Positions 56,789 through 64,000 of a DNA stretch of 64,000 nt are shown piece by piece. Source of the DNA: Chrysogorgia sp. JL179-B06 (Eukaryota; Cnidaria; Anthozoa; Scleralcyonacea; Chrysogorgiidae). The notes beneath the pieces are model-generated. The model ran no database searches, was not told where the DNA came from, and saw nothing but the letters and a program-made list of their open reading frames with translations. A program made the translations under genes and the position numbers. The stretch's first letter is position 1. Every line of letters begins with the position of its first letter. Location: the NCBI GenBank assembly GCA_035772405.1, contig JAYKKM010000350.1, positions 682,001 to 746,000 of the forward strand. The letters run 5' to 3'.

Positions 56789-57550
56789 TTGGTTGGTCAA
56801 GATGACTATTTAGTCCGTGTTCTAGTTGCCATGTCTGTTACAAGGTCTTCTTCACACAAGGGTACACTGGATAGCGATTTCAAAAATGAACTCAGCAACT
56901 TAATTAAAGATGAAATCATCAAAGCTATGGCTAGCGAGGAGATGACGAATACCATATCAAGCCAGGTCAAGGACCTAATTCTGAACGATCGTGCTTCTAT
57001 AATCAGACCGATCGAAGACGAACTGACCTCTTTGAAGATTGAAAACGCTAGTCTTCGCAAGGATCTCGTGGATACGAAGAATCGTGTTAAGATCTTGTCA
57101 CTACAAGCTAATGCCAATGAACAATATTCTAGGAAGTATAACATCAGAGTAGCTGGCATCGAAGAGGTCGAATCTGAAAATTGTTACGAATCGGTGTCAA
57201 AGTTTTTTGAAACCAATCTCGGAGTCAAGGTGAACGACTCCGAGATTGATAGAGTTCATAGAGTGGGTAAGCGTGGTCTTATGCCTCGTCAAATGATTGT
57301 GAAGTTCAAAGGATATCGTACGAAGGAGGCCGTTATCAATAATCGTCGTAAATTGAAGGGAGGAAAAGGAATCAATATTAATGAAGATCTAACAGCATTT
57401 AATTTGGACCTGTATAGGAAAGCTCGCTTGGCTGATTTTGTTATTTCTTCGTGGTCCAGCGACGGGAAGATCTTCTTAAAGTTGGCAGATGAATCTGTTC
57501 ATGTTGTTCGTTCTCCGGATGATATTTTGGCTCTTAAACCAAACGACTGA
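56789..57550 (+). CDS. LINE ORF1-type protein (coiled coil plus RRM-like)
   Basis: An intact frame of 253 codons; the more natural start is the internal ATG at 56831 (MSVTRSSSHKGTLDSDF). A leucine/lysine-rich helical region (about residues 25-105, with LKIENASLRKDLVDTKNRVK) should form a coiled coil. It is followed by EQYSRKYNIRVAGIEEVE, FFETNLGVKVNDSEIDRVHR and MPRQMIVKFKGYRTKEAV, the RRM-like fold of LINE ORF1 RNA-binding proteins. These coat element RNA and act as nucleic-acid chaperones. It is followed 390 bp later by an endonuclease frame on the same strand (57944), as in a two-ORF LINE. Confidence 0.75.
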   Translation: MVGQDDYLVRVLVAMSVTRSSSHKGTLDSDFKNELSNLIKDEIIKAMASEEMTNTISSQVKDLILNDRASIIRPIEDELTSLKIENASLRKDLVDTKNRVKILSLQANANEQYSRKYNIRVAGIEEVESENCYESVSKFFETNLGVKVNDSEIDRVHRVGKRGLMPRQMIVKFKGYRTKEAVINNRRKLKGGKGININEDLTAFNLDLYRKARLADFVISSWSSDGKIFLKLADESVHVVRSPDDILALKPND

Positions 57551-57943
57551 TTTATTTTTTCTTCAATTGCTCGTTATAAAAAATATTGATTTGACTGTTA
57601 AAAAAATCCGAGTTTACGGAAAATGTTGTGCTGAGAGGACCTGGATTGGTTGCAATGTCGCCGGCAAGTAGAATCCAAATAACTGCGTGTAGTCCAAACC
57701 GTAACGGTGGTTAGTCGGTAATTTGAATTTCCTCAGTAACACGTCACAAGTAGTAATCCAAACACAGCAAAGTTTTTCAGGCACGATTGCAAGTTCTGAA
57801 CTGATATAAACGTTTCCTGGAGTGGCATTGGTGTCACGAAGGAGCAGAAGAGGTTTAGATTTTGAGGATAGCCAGAGTAGCGAAGAAATTGCAGCTAGGA
57901 TTAGAAACCGTCGAAATGCCGTCGTACATTTGTTGAACTTGTT
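57551..57943 (+). other. Inter-ORF region of the truncated LINE
   Basis: Lies between ORF1 and the endonuclease of the same LINE. The endonuclease frame is not obvious upstream of 57944. Confidence 0.5.
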
Positions 57944-58402
57944 TTGGAGATTTATTCTCTAACTTGTGGTCTTAAGGTCTCGCATCTTAATATTAGAAGC
58001 ATTGCCAACAAAATGGATTCACTTCGTGTTTTATTAGTAAACAATCCGTTTGACGTGTTTTCAGTTTCTGAAACATGGTTACATCAGAGCGTTCTCTACA
58101 ACGATATTTCTGTGAACGGGTATTCGGTTGTCAGGCAAGATCGCAAGAACCGGACTGGCGGAGGCACAATGATTTATGTACGCGATGGCCTTCCCTATCG
58201 TGAAAGACAGGACTTGCAATCGTGTATTGTTGAAATAATACGTCCAAAAACTAAGAAATTATTTATATGGACAATTTACAGAGCTCCTGATCATCCTCTG
58301 GATCATTTTATTAATACATTGTCCACTAAAATGGAACTAATTGGGATCCAATCAACCCCTGCTGTCAACAACAATGCTAAGTGTTCGTTGTCTGGATTCT
58401 GA
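57944..58402 (+). pseudogene. LINE ORF2 endonuclease, truncated after about 150 codons
   Basis: The frame encodes LKVSHLNIRSIANKMDSLRV, VFSVSETWLHQSV, GYSVVRQDRKNRTGGGTMIY and LFIWTIYRAP. This is the first two-thirds of an AP-like endonuclease, including the catalytic Asn (N-I-R-S) and Glu (S-E-T-W). After about residue 135 the sequence is unrelated and stops at 58400. The RT is missing. The element kept its 5' half and lost its 3' half, the opposite of ordinary 5'-truncated LINE insertions. Confidence 0.75.
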
Positions 58403-58786
58403 AGAGCTTGTGCTACATATTCGACGTTGTCGGCGACACGTCATGCACAGTAGTCTTGTGAATTTTCTTTAAAGCCAAAGGGCATGTTTTCGGGCAATGG
58501 TCGTCCTCGAAAACTATAATCCCCTTTGCTAGCAAAATGAGTATATGTTACTGTGAGGTATCTGTTACAGAACTTTATTCCGGCACTGATTCCAATTGTT
58601 AAATCAATTTCGTTTGCGTGCCTAAATAAGCTAGCTCTTCTTCTACTTGCCCACTGTGTCATCCAGTGACTCAATCGATTCTAAATCTTGATGATGAACA
58701 ACGCGTGGTATTGATATGCTATCGCCATCGGCGTCAATGGTCTACGCAATACCAGTGGCTTCGCTTAGTGGATTCGCGAAGTTAAA
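58403..58786. other. Junction and probable 5' UTR of the next LINE
   Basis: No recognised gene. A 77-codon minus-strand frame (58674-58441) lacks motifs. The 5' end of the following LINE lies somewhere in this interval. Confidence 0.4.
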
Positions 58787-60184
58787 ATGTTATCAGAGAT
58801 GGCGGTCATGCGTTTTACAGCTCCGCTTTCAATATTGATTCTAGCAGTTATATTTAATCAGAAATCATTGGAAATTCCCGAGATTGTCTCTGGAGTACCT
58901 GATTTTGGTTTAAACATGTGCTTCGTAAACAGGAAACCGATTGCAGTAGGATTGGAAGCGATTAATGCTAGTCGTCGTCGAGCCGTAACCAACTTAAATC
59001 TCCAGCATACATGGAGACAAAGACCGGCGCTACACACACGGGTGTTGCTGTCACTTTTGTTGCTTGGTGGCGATATACAGATTAACCCGGGTCCTAACTG
59101 GAAATACCCTTGTGGAAATTGCAGTAAGCCTGTGAAGAAAAATCAAAAGGGAATCCAATGTGACTATTGTGACACATGGCTTCACATTAAATGTTGTTCA
59201 ATTAGCGAAGCCGAATATACACTTCTAGCAAATTCATCAGCGACTTGGATTTGTCCTGAACCGGGATGTAATTTACCAAACTTTTCTGACTCTTTCTTTG
59301 ATAGTTCCATCGATTTAAACCTTACAAACTCGTTCTCAGCTCTTAGTGAGGAGTCAACGACTGTACCAGAAGAAATAACAAGTACTCAGTCAGCCATGCC
59401 ACACCAACGACCCTTTAACAAGTTGAAAATACTCACCGTGAACTGTAGGAGCTTAAAAAGTAGTCGCAAACAAAATGACATACTTGAACTCCTTGAACTG
59501 CACGAACCTCACATTGTCTGTGCAATAGAGACTCACCTGGACGAATCAATAAAATCATCAGAAATTTTCCCCCCTAATTATGAAGTCTATCGTAAAGATA
59601 GAAATTCAAATGGCGGTGGAGTACTTATTGCAATCAAGAACACTTTGGTTACAACACCAGAACAACAACTTGACGAAGATTGCGAAGTAATCTGGGTAAA
59701 GCTTCAATTAATGGGTAGTAAATCGCTATTTATTGGATCTTATTACAGACCACCAAATCGTGATATAGACCCTCTAATAAGTCTCGGATCATCCATCAGT
59801 AAAATTTCTTCTTCAAATGCATTGCCAAATATTCTACTCTCTGGGGATTTTAATCTACCGGATATTAACTTGTCTAATCAGTCAACAAAATCAACTCCCC
59901 AGTATGGCATTGAGGTGAACCAAACAATGCTTAACATTACTCAAGAGTATTCCCTAGAGCAATGTAATAATATGGCAACTCGAAATGATAACATCCTTGA
60001 CCTGGTTTTTACAACTAATCCACAACTGGTTGAAAACATTAAAGTTTGTGAGGGAATGAGTGACCATCAGGCAGTAGTTACAACTATTTTCACAAAGCCA
60101 AAAAACAACAAGAAAAAACCAAGAACTATATACCTATTTAAGAAAGGCAATATCAATGCCATTAAAGCCGAACTTAAAACTTAA
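58787..60184 (+). CDS. LINE ORF2 N-terminal half: PHD finger and AP-like endonuclease
   Basis: 465 codons. Residues about 85-105 carry LLLGGDIQINPGPN, a leader typical of this LINE group. Residues about 106-160 form a PHD-type zinc finger (CGNCSKPVKK; IQCDYCDTWLHIKCC; TWICPEPGC). Residues about 210-450 form the endonuclease: KILTVNCRSLKSS, AIETHLDE, GSYYRPPNRD, LLSGDFNLPDINL and MSDHQAVV, with the catalytic N, E, D and H visible. The frame ends at a TAA at 60182, just after a run of four A (60176-60179). One extra A would join it to the RT frame. It nicks target DNA to prime reverse transcription. Confidence 0.88.
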   Translation: MLSEMAVMRFTAPLSILILAVIFNQKSLEIPEIVSGVPDFGLNMCFVNRKPIAVGLEAINASRRRAVTNLNLQHTWRQRPALHTRVLLSLLLLGGDIQINPGPNWKYPCGNCSKPVKKNQKGIQCDYCDTWLHIKCCSISEAEYTLLANSSATWICPEPGCNLPNFSDSFFDSSIDLNLTNSFSALSEESTTVPEEITSTQSAMPHQRPFNKLKILTVNCRSLKSSRKQNDILELLELHEPHIVCAIETHLDESIKSSEIFPPNYEVYRKDRNSNGGGVLIAIKNTLVTTPEQQLDEDCEVIWVKLQLMGSKSLFIGSYYRPPNRDIDPLISLGSSISKISSSNALPNILLSGDFNLPDINLSNQSTKSTPQYGIEVNQTMLNITQEYSLEQCNNMATRNDNILDLVFTTNPQLVENIKVCEGMSDHQAVVTTIFTKPKNNKKKPRTIYLFKKGNINAIKAELKT

Positions 60185-60219
60185 ACAGCGAATTAGTTGA
60201 ACTCAGCTCCAAATGGACT

Positions 60220-62244
60220 GTGGAACGCATCTGGTCTTCTTTTTGTACAAAGCTCGGCGAACTGATTCATAAACACATACCCAAAAAAACTGTAAGTGGT
60301 AGATCAGGTGTGCCGTGGATAACAAAACATATTAAACGTTTGCTTCGTCGTAAACAACGTATGTTCAACAAAGCAAAAAGAACAAAGAATGAAGAAGACA
60401 AGAAAGCGTTTAAACGAATGAGGAAACAAATTAAAACAGAGCTTCGCAAGTCGCATACTGAATATATTAATAACTTATTGGACTTCAGACCAAATGAAGG
60501 CGACAATACCCCTAAACCTGTGATTAGTAAACGTTTCTGGTCTTACATTAAAGGAAGAAAGAGAGATAATATAGGAATCCCTCCTTTGAAGGTGAACAAC
60601 ATAGAATATAGTAGTAGCAGTGACAAGGCAAGAATACTAAATGACCAATTCCAAAGTGTGTTTACTAGAGAAAACCTTAACAATATTCCCAACAAAGAAT
60701 CAACCGTATGGTCTTCCGTCGTACAGAATATAATTTTCGATAATCAGGGTATCTTCAAACTTCTTAACAATTTAAATCCAACGAAAGCATGTGGTCCTGA
60801 TTTATTGCCCACGAGAATCCTTAAAGAAGTGGCTGAAGAAATAGCACCAATATTGCAGCTGATTTTTACTAAATCACTTGCATCTGGTGAACTTCCCACT
60901 GACTGGCTAACTGCTAATATCACATCTGTTTACAAGAAAGACAACAAGAGCTGTCCATCCAATTACAGACCAATCTCTCTGACTTCAATTCCCTGTAAAA
61001 TAATGGAACATATTATATATCGTAACATTATGATTCATCTAGAAACGAATGAAATTTTATCAGGTCGTCAGCATGGTTTTAGGAGTGGAAGGTCATGTGA
61101 AACTCAGCTCATTAACACAATAGAAGAATTAACAAGGTCTTTGGACAATGGTCAACAAATAGACACCCTGATACTGGACTTTTCGAAAGCCTTTGACACT
61201 GTTCCTCACCAAAGACTACTTCATAAATTAGATCATTATGGCATCCAAGGTCCAATCATTGCATGGATAGAACAATGGTTAACTAAAAGAACCCAACGCG
61301 TAGTAGTTGACGGTGAAGAGTCCGATAAAGTGCCTGTACTATCTGGGGTACCACAAGGAACTGTCTTGGGCCCTCTGATGTTCCTCCTATATATAAATGA
61401 TATAGAGGATGGTATAAACTCCAATATTCGCCTTTTCGCTGATGACTGCCTATTGTTTAGGGAAATAGTAACAGAAGAAGATGCGATGGATCTCCAAAGT
61501 GATCTGAATTTATTAAACAAGTGGTCTGAAATTTGGCAAATGAACTTCAACCCATGCAAATGCTATACTCTCAGTATACAGCGCAAGTCGAAACCAGTTA
61601 AGTATAGCTACACAATAAACGAGCAAAGTTTAAAACCAGTTAACCATCACCCCTATCTTGGTGTAGAACTTCAGTCCGACTTAAAATGGAATCATCATAT
61701 CGACAGCAAAGTTGCTAAAGCACATCGATCTCTTGGTTTCCTGAGAAGAAACTTGAGTATGGTACCTATTAATATTAAACAAAATGCTTATTTTGCATTA
61801 GTACGTCCGCATGTTGAATTTGCAAGTGCAGCATGGGACCCCCATCTTAAGAAGGATATAGACAAGATAGAAATGGTACAAAGGCAAGCAGCCAGATTTG
61901 TAAAGAAAGAATACAAGCGTGAACCCGGTACAGTAACACATATTTTGAACGAACTAGAATGGCCATCATTAAAGTCAAGGAGAAAAGTATCGCGCCTAAC
62001 TTATGTCCACCATGCATTACATGGATCAATGGCCATTGATATACCTAATTATGTCATGCCTCTTAATGTAAAAACCCGTCAGTATCACCCACTACGTATG
62101 ACTCAGTTACAATCCTCAACTAATACGTATAAGAATGGTTTTTGGCCTCGATCCATAAGAGACTGGAACAGTCTGCCAGACCACGTATTGAACTTGAATG
62201 ATAATAAATTATTCAAATCAGCTGTGATTGGTATCACAGATTAG
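60220..62244 (+). CDS. LINE ORF2 C-terminal half: reverse transcriptase
   Basis: 674 codons from an internal ATG; the true frame begins further upstream at about 60185 (NSELVELSSKW). RT motifs in order: SVYKKDNKSCPSNYRPISLT (about residue 235), QHGFRSGRSCETQL (285), LILDFSKAFDTVPHQRLLHK (310), SGVPQGTVLGPLMF (375) and RLFADDCLLF (405), with the catalytic Asp pair intact. The thumb and conserved C-terminal segment follow (QRQAARFVKKEY; FWPRSIRDWNSLPDHVLNLN). It belongs to the CR1/L2/jockey assemblage; no RNase H. Apart from the one-base frame break at 60176-60180 the element appears complete, so it may be recently active. Confidence 0.9.
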   Translation: MERIWSSFCTKLGELIHKHIPKKTVSGRSGVPWITKHIKRLLRRKQRMFNKAKRTKNEEDKKAFKRMRKQIKTELRKSHTEYINNLLDFRPNEGDNTPKPVISKRFWSYIKGRKRDNIGIPPLKVNNIEYSSSSDKARILNDQFQSVFTRENLNNIPNKESTVWSSVVQNIIFDNQGIFKLLNNLNPTKACGPDLLPTRILKEVAEEIAPILQLIFTKSLASGELPTDWLTANITSVYKKDNKSCPSNYRPISLTSIPCKIMEHIIYRNIMIHLETNEILSGRQHGFRSGRSCETQLINTIEELTRSLDNGQQIDTLILDFSKAFDTVPHQRLLHKLDHYGIQGPIIAWIEQWLTKRTQRVVVDGEESDKVPVLSGVPQGTVLGPLMFLLYINDIEDGINSNIRLFADDCLLFREIVTEEDAMDLQSDLNLLNKWSEIWQMNFNPCKCYTLSIQRKSKPVKYSYTINEQSLKPVNHHPYLGVELQSDLKWNHHIDSKVAKAHRSLGFLRRNLSMVPINIKQNAYFALVRPHVEFASAAWDPHLKKDIDKIEMVQRQAARFVKKEYKREPGTVTHILNELEWPSLKSRRKVSRLTYVHHALHGSMAIDIPNYVMPLNVKTRQYHPLRMTQLQSSTNTYKNGFWPRSIRDWNSLPDHVLNLNDNKLFKSAVIGITD

Positions 62245-62435
62245 TGACTTTTTAAAAAATTTTAATAATTTTATTTTTAATATTAACATTTTATTATTAT
62301 TATTATTATTTTATTTTAATTTGTACTTTATAGTTAAATTTTTTAGTATTTCATAAAACTTATGTATATATATACATATTTTTTATCTCTGCGTAGTGCT
62401 ACCCGGCGTTGCAGAGTATTAACATAGATGTAGAT

Positions 62436-62827
62436 TCCTCCTGGGCCACCTAAAATACTGTTAGCAGCAGGTCGATCGCGTTCTTTCTCATGCGTTGTCT
62501 ACTTGTAACAGAAAAGGAACCAAACAACATTTAGCCCAATATAAAGTGTGCGTTAATGGATAAGCTGTGCAAGTGGGAAGTATGTGATAAAACAGCTTCA
62601 GCTGCCAAACGTCATGTAAAACGCTTTAAACAATAATTCACGTTATACAGTAATAATACAAATCGAAAACTATCGTGTATTGAATATCGTGTATTGGATT
62701 AATACACATATTATACCTCAACTTCAAATTGTCCAATCAGAAAGCTCAGTTTGTGCCACGTGAGCAGGGAATTAATCACGATATCACGCCTTACGTCATC
62801 ACTTAGCGAGCCTGCGTTCCTTTTGAC
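62436..62827. other. Gene-free stretch
   Basis: No supported feature apart from repeated gtgtattg words near 62676-62697. Confidence 0.5.
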
Positions 62828-62871
62828 AATGTTCCACCCCATGTTCCCCGGGGAACATGGTGTGGAACATT
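62828..62871. repeat. 44-bp spacerless palindrome
   Basis: aatgttccaccccatgttcc continuing cc at 62828-62849 pairs with ggggaacatggtgtggaaca continuing tt at 62850-62871, with one mismatch in 22 and no spacer. It lies about 75 bp upstream of an ATG-initiated exon and might be a dimeric protein-binding site or a replication-unstable palindrome. Confidence 0.9.
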
Positions 62872-62944
62872 ATTCGCGTAGACCATGCGAGACAACACGC
62901 ACGACTCAATGCGTGAAAATGGCGGGAAAATTTCATGCCCACTA

Positions 62945-63147
62945 ATGGCAGAGAGTGAAGACAACCTGTCAAATATTGAGTCAGAAGACGAAGAAATTGC
63001 ATGTATATTAGACGGCAGACACGCAAAAAATACAATAAAGGCAACAATAAATGCTCTAAAAACATTTTCAGACGCAGTTGGGGATGTCGAAGGACTCACA
63101 GATAAAAAAATGCTCGACAAAAGTCTGGCGAAGTTTTTCGCTAGACG
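62945..63147 (+). CDS. First exon of a possible Crypton/DUF3504-type tyrosine-recombinase gene
   Basis: ATG 62945 gives MAESEDNLSNIESEDEEIAC, an acidic start. NTIKATINALKTFSDAVGDV and KKMLDKSLAKFFARR follow, ending at a possible donor CGG|GTACAA (phase 2). The helix pattern (T-x-x-A-x-x-A-x-x-x-F, then a second helix ending L-x-x-F-x-x-x-x-R) resembles the N-terminal SAM-like DNA-binding part of tyrosine recombinases of the Crypton-derived DUF3504 group. No catalytic residues lie within the window, so the assignment is tentative. The palindrome at 62828-62871 is just upstream. Confidence 0.35.
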
Positions 63148-64000
63148 GTACAAAATGTATTTCTATTTTTTCTGTGGCCTATTTTTTCGGGATATATCCC
63201 CTCGGGAAATATCATAGCTGAGGGTAATATTTTGCCAAATCCCCCTCGCTCCGGGTCTATAAATGATAAGTGTATGCACAACTTTTCATGGTAATTCCTG
63301 AAGTATGGAAAATTTAATGTATAGAAAGTGGATGAAGATGCAATATGGAACGTTTTAAGAACACTACTGCCAGCCAACATAGTTTTTAAAGTGTCTCATC
63401 ATCCTTGATAACACGGAAAAAATATTTTAGACAACTAATGGCACCGAGTGAGGTAAAAACGTACAACAACACGAAAGTCATGTACAGATGTACTTGCCAA
63501 TTACATATCAGCTAAACATGATAAATTTGTCTTAACGTTTTAGGGCTAATAATTAAAGGGAAGTATGTTTACTTTGCGTTTGACCTAAAATTTTAGAACA
63601 TTTTATTTATTACACAAGTAGTGAGTCGACCTGGTTGTCTTCTGAACTCGTGTCGCTCCTTTTTCGGTCGCGGAATCATCGAATTTCCTGCATAACTAAA
63701 TTAGTCTAACTAGAAATACGAATCCTCAATCCCCTCGCCCGCCTTTTCTATCCCCCTACGGGGATTTTCCCATCCATGATGCCAGATGCACGCTGTGACC
63801 GTGTATTTGAAAAATTCACAATTTGCAAAAGCCCATTTCGTCGAAGAAATGTTTGAACGTTATCTTAATCAATATTTAACCGTTTTCAATTCTGAAAACA
63901 GATTTAGAATTGCCTAGTCCAAGTACATAACATACGTGCCTATTATCTTACACAAACATGCATACCCTTCGTAAAACCTGTTGATGTGTCGGATTCAAAC
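63148..64000. other. Gene-free stretch
   Basis: No supported coding region. A fold-back-like patch (tcgggatatatcccctcggg) lies near 63188. Possibly intron of the gene starting at 62945. Confidence 0.5.

Larger units (their letters stand above)
58740..62435 (+). mobile_element. Nearly full-length LINE
   Basis: Spans the two halves above plus a 3' UTR with a (tta)n run (62291-62310) and an end region ctctgcgtagtgctacccgg through catagatgtagat at about 62433. The short atgtagat word suggests a microsatellite-type 3' end, as in CR1-like LINEs. The 5' limit and target duplication could not be fixed by eye. Confidence 0.75.

Noticed and set aside
58441..58674. 77-codon minus-strand frame between two LINEs
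   Set aside because: No family motif, no splice support, and it lies in the probable 5' UTR of the following LINE.
1..64000. CRISPR array or prokaryotic defence island
   Set aside because: No regularly spaced identical repeats and no cas-like genes; splice sites and LINEs show a eukaryotic genome.

Overview
This window looks like repeat-dense intergenic or accessory DNA from the AT-rich nuclear genome of an early-branching marine invertebrate, most likely a sponge or cnidarian. The lineage is inferred from the mix of element families: DUF6589-type proteins with ankyrin repeats, expanded RecQ-like genes, PHD-endonuclease-RT LINEs, Penelope-like reverse transcriptase pieces and OTU-containing repeat proteins. 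Eukaryotic splice sites (GT...AG with consistent phase) are visible in several genes. I see no bacterial operons, no rRNA, no functional tRNA, no CRISPR array, and no gene I would confidently call a single-copy host gene.

Layout. 0-6 kb: a HARBI1-like tail, then a DUF6589/ankyrin-like gene on the plus strand whose second intron holds a complete but dead DD41D mariner. 6-16 kb: a TTAA-flanked MITE, a three-exon RecQ-like pseudogene (minus), a CAGTGGCGG-type MITE, MADF-like and DUF6589-like remnants, and a Ty3/gypsy integrase remnant. 16-24.7 kb: MITEs, then one conserved minus-strand repeat-encoded gene split by two transposons, a 2.1 kb Harbinger and a 3.1 kb CAGGGGCGG element. Removing each insertion with one target-site copy rejoins the reading frame, so both boundaries and target duplications (3 bp and 5 bp) can be read directly. 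25-26.5 kb: an inverted repeat around two inverted hammerhead-like motifs, then a short LTR. 27-42 kb: fragments of several recurrent but poorly named repeat proteins (AT-hook, BEN-like, OTU, DDE-like, PHD), Penelope-like RT pieces and a SINE-like tRNA head. 42-46 kb: a decayed minus-strand LINE inserted into another repeat gene. 46-48 kb: two copies of a TTAA-flanked MITE. 51-54 kb: a fold-back LINE endonuclease fragment and a Myb/SANT-like relic. 56-62.4 kb: one LINE that lost its 3' half, followed by a nearly intact LINE of 465 plus 674 codons broken by a single frameshift at an A run.

Two patterns run through the window. First, short exact tandem duplications of 10-40 bp recur in unrelated sequence, and several disrupt frames. 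Second, several frame breaks sit at short homopolymers, so some genes called broken here may be assembly-indel victims. Almost everything is explained as layered, nested mobile DNA. The best candidates for something new are the 5-bp-target-site element with its subterminal TGACCGTNGC repeats, internal minisatellite and fold-back, and the hammerhead-like pair. Family names marked as recognised come from memory of motifs and were not searched.
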